The translations under genes and the position numbers were made by a program. From assembly GCF_000220505.1 (NCBI RefSeq), contig NZ_AFPJ01000004.1, positions 62,001 through 126,000 of the forward strand: a stretch of 64,000 nucleotides of DNA, in the 5' to 3' direction. The DNA is from Microbulbifer agarilyticus S89 (lineage in GTDB: Bacteria; Pseudomonadota; Gammaproteobacteria; Pseudomonadales; Cellvibrionaceae). Of the stretch, positions 16,375 through 25,702 are shown one piece after another (within the stretch, counting starts at the first letter, position 1; every line of letters starts with the position of its first letter). The notes below the pieces were generated by a model. That model was given only the letters and a program-made list of their open reading frames with translations, did no database searches and was not told the origin of the DNA.

Positions 16375-17307
16375 GTGAGCAAGCTACCCGCCAACCGCTT
16401 CCGCCCTTCCGATCAGGGTTTTGCCGCCGAGAGCCTGGCGCAGATCGGTCGCGGCTACGTGGTGCCAGATCGGGTAGCGCTGATTACCGGCTGCTCCAGC
16501 GGCATCGGCCGCGAGCTGGCGTTGGCTCTGCACGCGCGGGGCACCATTGTGATTGCCACCGCGCGCCGTGCCGAAAGCTTGCTGGAACTGGCGGATGTGG
16601 GGATTGCTACGGAATCCCTCGACGTTAACAGCCAGGCGGATATCAACCGTGTGGTGCACGCCATCAAGACGGCCTACGGACGCCTGGATATCCTGGTCAA
16701 CAATGCCGGTTACGGGCAGATGGGCCCGCTGCTGGAGCTGGACACTCGTGCGCTGGAAGCCCAGTTTCACACTAATGTATTCGCCCCCATGGCCCTGGCG
16801 CGCGCCTGTGCGCCGCTGCTCAAATCGCACCGCAGTGGGGTGATTTGTAATATTGGGTCTGTCTCCGGGGTGATGCCGACGCCGTTCTCCGGCGCCTACT
16901 GTGCGTCCAAGTCTGCCCTGCACACCCTGTCCGATGTACTGCGCCTGGAACTGAAGCCGTTTGGTATCCGTGTGGTTACCGTACAGCCCGGCGCTATTGC
17001 TTCCGAATTTGGCCGTCATGCCGAGACTTCCCTGCGCGGGTTGCTGGCACCGGATTCCTGGTACAAGCGCAGTGAAGACCATGTGCGTGCGCGCGCTGTG
17101 GAATCCCAGCAGAATGCCACTCTGGCCCGAGACCTCGCCAAACGCCTGGCCGCGGAGCTGTTGCGCAAGCGCCCGGGGTCGATCCTGCGCATTGGCAACA
17201 AGAGCCGGCTGTTGCCGTGGATGGCCCGCTGGCTGCCGCGCTGGCTGCGCGACCGTATCCTGTCCAAGCGCTTTGGCCTCAAACGCTTGCAGCTGTCTAA
17301 CCAGTAG
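16375..17307 (+). CDS. Short-chain dehydrogenase/reductase
   Basis: The 310-residue protein is a classical SDR with a short N-terminal extension. The NAD(P) loop TGCSSGIG is at 39-46, NNAG at 109-112, the catalytic Ser near 162 (NIGSVSG), and the YxxxK pair is Tyr175/Lys179 (YCASK). The C-terminal 60 residues are Arg/Leu/Trp-rich, ending in a basic amphipathic helix that could touch the membrane. Substrate is unknown. The start is GTG. An Arg in the TARRA segment after strand two suggests NADPH preference. Confidence 0.9.
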   Translation: MSKLPANRFRPSDQGFAAESLAQIGRGYVVPDRVALITGCSSGIGRELALALHARGTIVIATARRAESLLELADVGIATESLDVNSQADINRVVHAIKTAYGRLDILVNNAGYGQMGPLLELDTRALEAQFHTNVFAPMALARACAPLLKSHRSGVICNIGSVSGVMPTPFSGAYCASKSALHTLSDVLRLELKPFGIRVVTVQPGAIASEFGRHAETSLRGLLAPDSWYKRSEDHVRARAVESQQNATLARDLAKRLAAELLRKRPGSILRIGNKSRLLPWMARWLPRWLRDRILSKRFGLKRLQLSNQ

Positions 17308-17492
17308 GACGGCAGCCTTGGGACTGCACCGGTAGGACTGACTCCCTGCTTTCATGTCTGTGGTTTCGTTTGCCGACGTTTTTTTCCCACGTTTTCCCAG
17401 GTTTATCGATACGCATGGTGCTTTTCCACTATGTTTGTGGATAGCCCAATGAATTTCTTCGGGCCGAATCAGAAGCGGAATCTTCTTCCTCT

Positions 17493-19415
17493 ATGGCCCT
17501 CGACCAGATTACGATTCTTGGCATTATTGTCGTCACCATCGGCCTGTTTATCTGGGGCCACTGGCGTCACGACATGGTGGCGCTGGCATCCTTGTTGGCC
17601 TGTGTGTTCACCGGCTTGATCGAACCCGAAGATGCCTTTTCCGGCTTCGGCCATCCGGCGGTGGTGACGGTGGCCTGTGTGTTGATCCTGAGCCGCGGCC
17701 TGCAAAGCACCGGTGCAATGGATGCATTGGCGCAAAATGTGGTGCCGAAGCGCGGCGGCATTACCATGGCCATCGCCACGCTGACCGCTCTGGGGGCAGC
17801 GATGTCCGGGTTTATGAACAACGTCGGCGCCATGGCCCTGTTGATGCCGGTTGCCACCGACCTTGCCGACCGCCACCAGTTGCCCCCGGGCAAGGTTCTG
17901 ATGCCATTGTCGTTTGGCACCATCCTTGGCGGCATGACCACCCTGATCGGCACTCCCCCGAATTTGATCGTTTCTGGCTTCCGTGCCAATACCGGCGCCG
18001 GCGGCTACGGCATGTTCGACTTTACCCCGGTGGGGGTGGTGGTGGCGCTGGTGGGCATCGCGTTTGTCGCGCTGATTGGCTGGCGACTGGTGCCGGCGCG
18101 TACCCAGGCGGGGGCCAACACATTCGATACCGGTACCTACCTCACCGAAGCGCTGGTGGGGGACAAGAGCGCTGCCATTGGCAAGTCCCTCGCCGAACTG
18201 GTGAAAATGATTGGCGACGACGACGCCCAGGTGATCGGGTTGGTGCACAACAATGCACGGGTATCCACCGCCATGCCCGGCCTGCGTGTGCGGGCTGGCG
18301 ACCTGTTGTTGATTGAGGCGGAGCCCGCATCCCTGTCGTCGGTGCTGTCCAGTCTGGGGCTCAGTTTGGCCGCGGACACGCCGCCGGTTGAGGCGGCCAA
18401 AGCCCCTTCCTCCGCGGCGCAAGAAGCATCGGCCGCCGATGCGGCACAAGACACCATTGCTGAATCTGCCGATATGCTGGACGGCGAGCCAGAGCCGGGC
18501 AAGGAAAGCAAAAAGGAAACCAGGAAAGACAGTGACGACAAGCGCACCAGAGATAAAGATGACCTGGTGATGCGCGAGCTGGTGGTGTTGCCGGACTCTT
18601 ACCTGATTGGTCGCAGTGCTGAACATTTACGCCTCGCGGGGCGCTATGAAACGAACCTGCTGGCGCTGTCGCGCCAGGGGCGCCGTTCCGTGAAACGCCT
18701 ACGCTCCACGCCACTGATGAGTGGCGACACATTATTGATGATGGGCAGTGAGGAGAACCTGGCTCGCTTTGCCAACGAACAACGCTGCGTGCCTCTCGCG
18801 CAACGCGATATCAGTATGCCGAATAAGGAAAAGGCATACGTGGCACTCGTAGCCATGGCATTGGCGGTAGCGGGTGCCGCATTCGGCCTGCTGCCCGCCG
18901 CCATTTCGTTTGCCACCTGTGTGCTCGCGTTTATGGCGCTGAAAGTGGTGCCATTGCGCAATGCCTACGAAGCCGTGGACGGTTCCGTGGTGGTCTTGTT
19001 GGGCGCATTAATCGCCGTGGCGCAGGTTATGGATTCCACGGGCGCCGCCGATGTGGTGGCAAAAACCATGCTGGAAAACCTGGCGCAGGAGAATCCGCTG
19101 TACGCGCTTGTCTTGATTTTGGTGGTCACCATGACACTGTCGGACTTTATGAACAATGCTGCTACCGCGGCGGTGATGTGCGCGATTGCGCTCAGTGCCG
19201 CGGAGCAGCTACATGTGAACCCCGACAGTTTTTTGATGGCGGTGGCGATTGGTGCGTCCTGTGCCTTCCTCACCCCGGTGGGGCATCAGAACAACACACT
19301 GATCCTGAGCCCTGGCGGGTTTAAATTTAGCGATTACTGGCCGATGGGATTGCCGCTGGAAATACTGGTCATTCTGGTCGCGGTGCCCACCCTGTTGTGG
19401 GTGTGGCCGTTATAG
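17493..19415 (+). CDS. SLC13/DASS-type transporter with two RCK_C domains
   Basis: The 640-residue membrane protein resembles the sodium:anion symporter group (SLC13/ArsB-like). Each half carries an internally repeated motif: FMNNVGAMALLMPVA and IGTPPNLIVSG in the first, DFMNNAATAAVM and TPVGHQNNTLI in the second. Between them, roughly residues 210-430, are two TrkA_C/RCK_C-like regulatory domains (NTFDTGTYLTEALV and LPDSYLIGRSAEHL), joined by a low-complexity Lys/Glu/Ala linker. This build is typical of sulfate- or dicarboxylate-type permeases; the ion is not determined here. No strong ribosome binding site is seen. The stop is followed at once by an in-frame 12-bp repeat. Confidence 0.88.
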   Translation: MALDQITILGIIVVTIGLFIWGHWRHDMVALASLLACVFTGLIEPEDAFSGFGHPAVVTVACVLILSRGLQSTGAMDALAQNVVPKRGGITMAIATLTALGAAMSGFMNNVGAMALLMPVATDLADRHQLPPGKVLMPLSFGTILGGMTTLIGTPPNLIVSGFRANTGAGGYGMFDFTPVGVVVALVGIAFVALIGWRLVPARTQAGANTFDTGTYLTEALVGDKSAAIGKSLAELVKMIGDDDAQVIGLVHNNARVSTAMPGLRVRAGDLLLIEAEPASLSSVLSSLGLSLAADTPPVEAAKAPSSAAQEASAADAAQDTIAESADMLDGEPEPGKESKKETRKDSDDKRTRDKDDLVMRELVVLPDSYLIGRSAEHLRLAGRYETNLLALSRQGRRSVKRLRSTPLMSGDTLLMMGSEENLARFANEQRCVPLAQRDISMPNKEKAYVALVAMALAVAGAAFGLLPAAISFATCVLAFMALKVVPLRNAYEAVDGSVVVLLGALIAVAQVMDSTGAADVVAKTMLENLAQENPLYALVLILVVTMTLSDFMNNAATAAVMCAIALSAAEQLHVNPDSFLMAVAIGASCAFLTPVGHQNNTLILSPGGFKFSDYWPMGLPLEILVILVAVPTLLWVWPL

Positions 19416-19487
19416 CGGGTCGTGAAGCTGGTCTCGAACCTGGTCTTGGAGCTGGTCCTGAAGCCGGTCTTTGAGCCAGTTATGGCG
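19416..19487. repeat. Degenerate 12-bp tandem repeat, six units
   Basis: Directly after the transporter stop, six 12-base units follow the consensus CTGGTCYTGAAG (for example CTGGTCTCGAAC, CTGGTCTTGGAG, CTGGTCCTGAAG, CCGGTCTTTGAG). The edge units are the most decayed. They are in frame with the preceding gene, so readthrough of TAG would add an LVxE-type repeat tail. Confidence 0.75.
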
Positions 19488-19508
19488 TCTGCCCTAAAGA
19501 GGGGCCTG

Positions 19509-19955
19509 TCACGCAATGTCGTCACCGGGCTCCTGCGTCAGGTCCGTCAGGTATTCACTGCAGAATCGCAGGGCATCCGTCACCGTGACGATACCCGCGA
19601 GCTCACCCTCTTTCATCACCAGCACCGAGCCGATCCCGGTGTCCGCCATGGCCAGTAGAATCCTGTCCAGCGGATCGTGGATATCGGCGATGTATGGGCG
19701 CCGGGCACACAGGTCACGCACGTAAAGCTGCTGTTCTTCCAGACGGTGCCCCGGGGACTGGACGCGATCGATATCGCCGCGGGAGATAATGGTTTCCAGA
19801 TCTCCGTCACGGGTGACCGGGAGGTGATGTACCTGGTGTTCCTCCATCAGTGATTCGGCGGCCTCGATGGGGGAGTCGATATCGATGTGATAGGGGAAGG
19901 GTGTCATCAGTGCCGCAAGTGTGGGCATATGGTGGATATCCCTTATTTTACGCAT
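19509..19955 (-). CDS. CBS-domain pair protein
   Basis: The 148-residue protein consists of two CBS motifs. The first is around MTPFPYHIDIDSPIEAAESLM with HLPVTRDGDLETIISRGDI, the second around DPLDRILLAMADTGIGSVLVM with GELAGIVTVTDAL. CBS pairs bind adenine nucleotides and usually regulate a partner. It is convergent with the transporter gene, so a functional link is only positional. The ATG at 19955 is used; the ATG at 19928 is an alternative. Confidence 0.9.
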   Translation of the reverse strand: MRKIRDIHHMPTLAALMTPFPYHIDIDSPIEAAESLMEEHQVHHLPVTRDGDLETIISRGDIDRVQSPGHRLEEQQLYVRDLCARRPYIADIHDPLDRILLAMADTGIGSVLVMKEGELAGIVTVTDALRFCSEYLTDLTQEPGDDIA

Positions 19956-20721
19956 GTGCTCGATCCCCTTGTTTTATCCCCTGGTGGCGAAAGTCCTCAT
20001 CCTCAGCAAAAGAATAGAACAGTGGTTTGGCAGTCTGGAGACAAATGTGCGGCCGGCGTGCTTAGCAACTGCTTGGTAATATCCCAGTATCGATATCGAC
20101 GGAATCGATGAACGCAAAAGCATATACAAACAAGTGGGTAATAGTTGGCTATTGAATATCAAACCAGTATTATGCGCAGCCCTCGCTGGGAGCGCCGCTG
20201 GAGGTTTGTGGTGCCGTCTGCGAAGAGTCAGCGAGGAATAGTTTCCTAAGTGCACTTGAAATATCGGAAATCGGTATTATTTTTGTCTTGTTCGGGTTTA
20301 CGATTTAGTAATGCTGTCTACCTGATTAGTTATTCTAATTCTGTAATTCAGATAATTAGACGTAAGTCGGTTATTATTCCCAAGGCTAATTTGTACCGGT
20401 TGTTCGCTGTGGTTTCCAGCAATCCTGATTGTCAGTCGTTACTGGGTCAAACCGCCCAAGATCCGTGATACCTGTGGCATACCAACTGCAATTTGGTGTG
20501 TCTTGTTTATGTGTAAAGGCTGCATATTCGCAAATACAGGACAGATCGCCGCATTAATGGGGAATATATCAGCGCGGAATAGGGGGGGTTACCCCGTAAT
20601 TTCGTACTCTTCGTTATTTGCTGTTTCAATTCAAAGCGGCTTGCCGCATCCAAGTACAAAATAAAACGCGTCATCTAGTTAGAAGACGTTTATGCACAAT
20701 ATATATCGAGGCTCTATATAT
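19956..20721. other. Long AT-rich intergenic region upstream of the MvaT-like gene
   Basis: The 766-base region becomes clearly AT-rich from about 20230 on, unlike its surroundings. It has runs such as TATATATATAT just before the gene at 20722 and a G/C hairpin (GGGGGGTTACCCC near 20583). Short frames such as 20250-20468 show no protein features. It could be a large regulatory region bound by the nucleoid protein itself, or a remnant of acquired DNA. Confidence 0.55.
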
Positions 20722-21198
20722 ATGTTTCAAGATTACGATCAGATCGAACAACAAATCGCTGCACACCAGGCCAAAATTGAGGAGCTGCAGGAGCAGATGG
20801 CTCAGGCCGAGCGTAAAAAACAGGGCGTTATCGCCTTTGATAAAGCGCTGGTAAACCTGGCGGCCGAATACAATATGAAGGAAGAGGAGTTCTTCCCGGC
20901 GCGTGGCGAAATGATCGTAGATTGGCTGGTCGCTCAACTCAGTGACGATGACGCGCCGGAATATGTGCGCTCCCTGAAGGCGCGTGTTGCCCGTGCCCTA
21001 AAGCGCGATGGTGAAACGCCGCGCCGTGCGGGTCGCAAGCCCGCGACCAATAAGCCGGCGGAGCCAAAGCTGGAAACTGGCCACTATCGCAATCCCTACA
21101 CCAACGCCACCATCGAGAAGAAAAAGCGTAATCCGAAGCAGTTGAACCAGTGGGTTGCCGAACACGGACTGGAGAAGGTGCAGTCCTGGAAAATTTGA
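20722..21198 (+). CDS. MvaT/H-NS-like nucleoid protein
   Basis: The 158-residue protein has the MvaT build: an N-terminal coiled coil (about 1-35, QIEQQIAAHQAKIEELQEQM), a middle region, a basic linker (RRAGRKPATNKP), and a C-terminal DNA-binding domain. That domain, GHYRNPYTNATIEKKKRNPKQ then LNQWVAEHGLEKVQSW, closely follows Pseudomonas MvaT (YKNPHTGEVIE...LKEW...GPEAVESW). Such proteins silence AT-rich foreign DNA. The middle part is longer than in MvaT (about 125 residues), which is unusual. The ATG at 20722 is preferred because GAGG lies ten bases upstream; 20692 is possible. Its AT-rich upstream region suggests autoregulation. Confidence 0.82.
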   Translation: MFQDYDQIEQQIAAHQAKIEELQEQMAQAERKKQGVIAFDKALVNLAAEYNMKEEEFFPARGEMIVDWLVAQLSDDDAPEYVRSLKARVARALKRDGETPRRAGRKPATNKPAEPKLETGHYRNPYTNATIEKKKRNPKQLNQWVAEHGLEKVQSWKI

Positions 21199-21220
21199 TT
21201 TTCCTTTCCGCGCCTGCATG

Positions 21221-21260
21221 AAAAAGCCCTCGCTAGCTGCCGCTGCCGGGGGCTTTTTTT
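21221..21260 (+). terminator. Intrinsic terminator after the MvaT-like gene
   Basis: AAAAAGCCC and GGGCTTTTTTT close a G/C-rich loop of about 20 bases, ending in seven T. Confidence 0.85.
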
Positions 21261-21442
21261 CGTGCGCCTGACGTACATTTTTTTACGCAGGCGGCATGCT
21301 CATCCTGAGGTCGAAGGATATCGGCCATTTTGCGTCAAAAGGTGCTTTACCGCGTAGTGCGAGCGGCCGTGACAGGGGATATCGGCAATACTTTTTCTGA
21401 TGCGAACGGAGTTTTTAGTTGTAGTTCGACAAGGAGTGCCCA

Positions 21443-23491
21443 GTGCCATTCAGGCTCGCTTTACCGGGTGTCGATTTTCGCCGCTGGCTGCTGTTAGCGG
21501 GAATCCCCTTAATTCTATGTATCTGCGTTGCCGGCTGTCGTTCCGACAACGATGATAACAGTGCCCCTCGCCCCGGCGAAGCACCACGCGCGGCCACCAC
21601 CAGTGCCACCAATACCCCCGCTACGATCAGTGCTGGCACCGCGAATACCGGTGAGGAAAAAACCGGTGTGTTTGTCGGTGACATCAAGGGGCTGTTTTAC
21701 GAGACGCCGAGCTTCTCCGGCCTGACCGATGACGAGGGGCGCTTCCGTTACCGCCAGGGAGAGCGCATTCGATTCTCACTGGGTGGTGTCGAACTGGGTG
21801 CGGCACTCGCCCGGCCCAGAATGAGTCCGTTTAATCTCGCCGGTACACTTCCCCTCACCGAGGAGTGGGAATTCCGGGTGGCGCTGGAGGACCACCAGCG
21901 GGTAGATGCGCTGGATCTGGCGTCCAATATGATGCTGTTCTTTCTGATCCTCGACCGCGATCAGGACCCGAGTAACGGTATTGACCTGACGGACTGGGAC
22001 ACGGAGCTGCGCGGCTACAGCGTCAATTTCGATTTTGACCTCTATGCCTTCCCCTATCGCCGCGGACTCGATTCTCTCCCGGCAATCAAAAGCCAGTTTG
22101 AAATCCGCTACCAGCTGCCGCTGGATGCACCCCTGCTGTACCTCTACGATGCCCTGGGTCTTTTGATCCCGACTTTGGTGTTGTTGGATGAAACCCGCGA
22201 TTTCAATGACGACGACATCATCGAACAGCGTATCCAGTGGCGCTATAACGATTTGGGGTTGCCGCGGGATATACGCTATTCGCTGTTCCCGGACGATCTG
22301 GACCGTTGGCGCGAGCGTTTGGAATATACCTATGACGACCTCGGCCGCGCAGTGTTCGTGTTGCGTGAAACTGATCTCGAAGAAAACGGGATTGTAAATT
22401 TCTTCTATACCTCCGAGCGCTTCTACGGTGACCACGGCTTGCTGGTGGAAATCATCGAGCAGGATGGGCGTGTGCTGCCTGAGGAGCAACGCCGTTTCGT
22501 GTTTGGCTACGACGCAGGCAGTAATCTCGATTTGTATGTATTTGAGCAGGATTTCACCGTCAGCGGGGAAGTGGATGCGATTTTCGCCATAGAGAGCCTG
22601 TACGACGAAGATGGCTTGCTGCGTTTACGGCTGGAAGAATCGGACCGCAATGCTGATGGTCTGGTGCAGCGCCGCCTGCGTTTCGAATATTTCTATAACG
22701 ATATCGGCCAGCCATTCGAAGTCTTGGAAACCGAAGATGACGGTGTGGAATTCCGCGCAGACGGCGTGATCGATCGGCGACGACAGGTGCTGTATGTCTA
22801 TGGCGCTGGCGCCCGGTTGCTGAGGGAAACGGTGCGCTTCGACGATAACGATGATGGCCAGGTGGACCGTATCAACACCTACGAGTTCCTGTATGAGAGC
22901 AATGGGCGATTGCGCGAGGAGAGCTGGGCCTTCGACCTGGATGCCGACGGTGTGGTGGAATCCCGCCGTACCTTCACCTACCGCTATTCCACTGATGACC
23001 TGTTGTTACGCGTGGAAATGGACTTGGATAATGATGACAACGGATTTCCCGAAGCGACCACCGTTACCAACTATCGCTATAACACCCGCGGCCAGCTGCG
23101 TGAAACCGAAATCGCGACCTTTAATGGCAATGACGAACAACAGAGCCTGCTGACTACCACTCGGATCTATGGTGCCCGCGGTGAGTTGGTCGACTGGTAC
23201 CGCGAAGGCGAGGGCGTGACCGGGGTCACCAATACACCGACGCGACTGCGCTTTCGTTACCGGCAGATCGACGATGGCCTGCGCTACCTGATTGATTACT
23301 ACCGCTACCGGCAGCCACAATTCACCGAGGTGGGTAACCCGGCAATCGACGTGCCGTGCATCGATTATCGCTTTGCCGAGGGTGAGGTGCGCTGCGGACT
23401 CAGCTGGCCAATGCAGTGGAAACTGTTCTGGGAAGAAACCTGGAAGGCGCCGGGTATCAACCGCGGTGGGCCTGTGGTGATCAGGCCCTGA
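21443..23491 (+). CDS. Large YD-repeat-like lipoprotein with Asp-rich loops
   Basis: The 682-residue protein starts at GTG, six bases after a perfect AAGGAG. A signal peptide with lipobox VAGC (Cys32) shows a lipoprotein, followed by a Thr/Ala/Pro-rich tether to about residue 70. From about 250 on, units repeat with YxYDDLGR-type strands (YTYDDLGRAVFVLRETD, FEYFYNDIGQPFEVLET, YRYNTRGQLRETEI), as in RHS/YD repeat proteins. Between them are acidic DxNxDG loops such as DDNDDGQVD, DRNADGLVQ and DLDADGVVE, which look like calcium-binding sites. It lacks the RHS core/DPxG motif, so it is not a toxin-carrying RHS. Probably a surface-exposed beta structure; function unknown. Confidence 0.7.
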   Translation: MPFRLALPGVDFRRWLLLAGIPLILCICVAGCRSDNDDNSAPRPGEAPRAATTSATNTPATISAGTANTGEEKTGVFVGDIKGLFYETPSFSGLTDDEGRFRYRQGERIRFSLGGVELGAALARPRMSPFNLAGTLPLTEEWEFRVALEDHQRVDALDLASNMMLFFLILDRDQDPSNGIDLTDWDTELRGYSVNFDFDLYAFPYRRGLDSLPAIKSQFEIRYQLPLDAPLLYLYDALGLLIPTLVLLDETRDFNDDDIIEQRIQWRYNDLGLPRDIRYSLFPDDLDRWRERLEYTYDDLGRAVFVLRETDLEENGIVNFFYTSERFYGDHGLLVEIIEQDGRVLPEEQRRFVFGYDAGSNLDLYVFEQDFTVSGEVDAIFAIESLYDEDGLLRLRLEESDRNADGLVQRRLRFEYFYNDIGQPFEVLETEDDGVEFRADGVIDRRRQVLYVYGAGARLLRETVRFDDNDDGQVDRINTYEFLYESNGRLREESWAFDLDADGVVESRRTFTYRYSTDDLLLRVEMDLDNDDNGFPEATTVTNYRYNTRGQLRETEIATFNGNDEQQSLLTTTRIYGARGELVDWYREGEGVTGVTNTPTRLRFRYRQIDDGLRYLIDYYRYRQPQFTEVGNPAIDVPCIDYRFAEGEVRCGLSWPMQWKLFWEETWKAPGINRGGPVVIRP

Positions 23492-23515
23492 GACCAGGCG
23501 CGCTTCATGGCCCGA

Positions 23516-25627
23516 TTAAAAACGGAATTCTACGTCCGCATAAACGCTGCGTGGCTCGCCGATAAAATAGCGGTCACCACCGCCCAGGCTGGAGTAGTCG
23601 GCGCGCTCTGCATAATCCACATCCGCCAAATTCTCGATGCGCAAACCAACCGATGTGCGGTTGCCCAGGGCTTGCTGGGCACGCAGGTGCAATAGCCGGT
23701 GACCGCCGTAGCGGTGGGCGTTGCCAATATCGGTAAAGTAGCCGCCGGTGTACTGCCACTGCAGGGCGATCTGCGTGGCGTCAGTCGGCTGCCATGCCAA
23801 ATTGAGGTTATGTATGGCGCGCGGCGCGGTATCGATGTCGTTACCATCACTGGCGATAGGGCCTGCTCCCGGTGCGCTCAGATCATTGGTGTACAGGTGG
23901 CGGGCAAAGGTGCCACTGGCTGCCAGTCGCCAAGCCTCGCTGAAGCGCCAGTCCAGTTCGTATTCCAGACCGTAGTGGCGGCTCTCGCCATCGCTCAGGT
24001 TGAGGCGGTCTGATGACTGGAACACCACGTCCGACTTTTCCATGTAAAACCCGGTGAGGCTGTAGCCCAGTGTGTCATCGGTGAAGCGGAAACTGGCTTC
24101 CAGGCTGTCGATGGATTCTGAATCCAGGTCGGCGCGGGTCTGGCCATTCTGCAGGCGATACAACTCGGTTGCCTGTGGCGCGCGGAAACCGCTCGCCAGG
24201 CGCAAGACACCGGTAAACTGTTCGCTCAGCTGACGGGTGAGGCTAGCGTTTAGGGACAGGTTGGCAAAGTCATCCTGGCGGTCGTCCGGGCGGGAATAGC
24301 GGCAGCCAATGGCGCCGGTAAATCCGCTGTTGCAGATATCGCCGTTGTCCTGGGTATCCCCACCAATCATCTGGTTGTTGTAGTCGTAGCGCAGGTATTC
24401 ACCGCGCGCGCCAATACTGCCGGTGGTGCGCTCGCCGAATTGCCAGTCCGCCTGGGAAAAAATCGCCGCGACGGCTGCGGACACCGAGTAGTCATAGTGC
24501 TTACCGGCGGGAAACACCGAGAAGCCACCTTGCTGAGTCTGCTTGAGCCAGCCGTCGGTAAATTCGAGGTCCACGCCACTGGTCAGCGTCAGCGCCGGAT
24601 CAATCTGTTGGCGCAGTGCAGTTTGTACCCCGAGTCCTTGCTGGCCGTTTTCCTCCAGCGGAGTGCCAGGCAGAAAGTGCATCAGAAATGCCATGTCGGT
24701 GTAGCGGGCGTAAGGCGAGATTTGCAAGACATCGCCATTACTCAGGGTGCGCTGCAGCTTTAGCTGCGCCCGTGCCGCCCGGCTGTCGCGGAAGGCCTCG
24801 GGATAGGGGTTTTCCCGCTTGCGCGCGTCGTCTCTGTAAGCATCTTTGCCTACCACGTAGCCCGCGGTTTCCTGGTTCAGGTTGCTCAGGTTGAGCAGTG
24901 CGGTGATGGACCAGTTCTGCCACTGCCGGTCATTGCGCAGTTGCAGTTTCTGCTGGTCATAGCCGGAGTCTTCCTTGTAACCGCGGTCGCGCGCGCCGGT
25001 AAAATCGACACGCGTGCCGCCCTGGTCGTCGCCCTGGCTGTGCGTCAGCTGCACACGCTGGTAGTCGTTGGCGCCAGCCTCGATTCCTATTGAGGATTCA
25101 CGCCCCTGCACCGGGGCCGCACTCAGCACGTTGATCACCCCGTGCTGCGCGTCGGAGCCGTACAGCACGGTACCGGGGCCGCGCAGTACTTCGATGCGGC
25201 CAGCCTGTTCGAAATGCGTGTCAAACAGCTGGTTGACGTTACAGAAGCCGGTGCCGCGTACCGGAATACCGTCCTGGGTGATTGCAAAAGCGCCACAACT
25301 GCCGGCACCGGTGAGTACCGGGGAGCGCAGGCCGATCAGGCTTTCCTGGCCATTGCCGCGATTGATATTCACTCCCGGTACCGAGGACAGGGCCTGGCTG
25401 GGATGCACCGCGCCGATCGCGGCAAGGGTTTCCCCGCTGACGATACTGACGGAAGGCGCTTGAGAAACCAGGGGCTGCGGGGTCCGCGCTGCGGTCACGG
25501 AAACCTGTTCCAGCGCGGTGGCTGGATCTTCGCCCAGTGCCTGGGCAGAGCCCGCCAGGACCGCGAGGGCCAGAACAGACAGTGTCGGGTTGCTGAGGGT
25601 GGGGGAAATCCGTGGTGGAGTGGTCAT
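23516..25627 (-). CDS. TonB-dependent outer-membrane receptor
   Basis: The 703-residue protein has a signal peptide, a TonB-box-like ALEQVSVTAART, and a plug domain with PGVNINRGNGQESLIGLR and RIEVLRGPGTVLYGSDAQHGVINV. A 22-strand barrel follows, ending in VYADVEFRF with the terminal Phe. It should import a scarce compound using TonB energy. A plug segment with two Cys (GSCGAF and GFCNVN) recalls copper- or vitamin-type receptors (OprC/BtuB-like), but the ligand is not clear. It lies 75 bases after the type II NADH dehydrogenase gene on the same strand and may be cotranscribed. Confidence 0.92.
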   Translation of the reverse strand: MTTPPRISPTLSNPTLSVLALAVLAGSAQALGEDPATALEQVSVTAARTPQPLVSQAPSVSIVSGETLAAIGAVHPSQALSSVPGVNINRGNGQESLIGLRSPVLTGAGSCGAFAITQDGIPVRGTGFCNVNQLFDTHFEQAGRIEVLRGPGTVLYGSDAQHGVINVLSAAPVQGRESSIGIEAGANDYQRVQLTHSQGDDQGGTRVDFTGARDRGYKEDSGYDQQKLQLRNDRQWQNWSITALLNLSNLNQETAGYVVGKDAYRDDARKRENPYPEAFRDSRAARAQLKLQRTLSNGDVLQISPYARYTDMAFLMHFLPGTPLEENGQQGLGVQTALRQQIDPALTLTSGVDLEFTDGWLKQTQQGGFSVFPAGKHYDYSVSAAVAAIFSQADWQFGERTTGSIGARGEYLRYDYNNQMIGGDTQDNGDICNSGFTGAIGCRYSRPDDRQDDFANLSLNASLTRQLSEQFTGVLRLASGFRAPQATELYRLQNGQTRADLDSESIDSLEASFRFTDDTLGYSLTGFYMEKSDVVFQSSDRLNLSDGESRHYGLEYELDWRFSEAWRLAASGTFARHLYTNDLSAPGAGPIASDGNDIDTAPRAIHNLNLAWQPTDATQIALQWQYTGGYFTDIGNAHRYGGHRLLHLRAQQALGNRTSVGLRIENLADVDYAERADYSSLGGGDRYFIGEPRSVYADVEFRF

Positions 25628-25702
25628 TACTGCGCGTGCCGCCGCTACCTAGCGAAATTTCTGCCATGGTACCGGCAGCGGCGAGCTCAGCAAAGAGGCG
25701 CG

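Noticed and set aside
17469..18626. 385-residue His/Gly-rich open frame antisense to the SLC13 gene
   Set aside because: Composition is that of an antisense membrane-protein frame; no start signal or family match is visible.
20250..20468. 72-residue open frame in the AT-rich gap
   Set aside because: No ribosome binding site, no motif, and biased composition; it is likely chance.
21443..23491. RHS toxin
   Set aside because: The RHS core motif and a C-terminal toxin domain are absent and no immunity gene follows.
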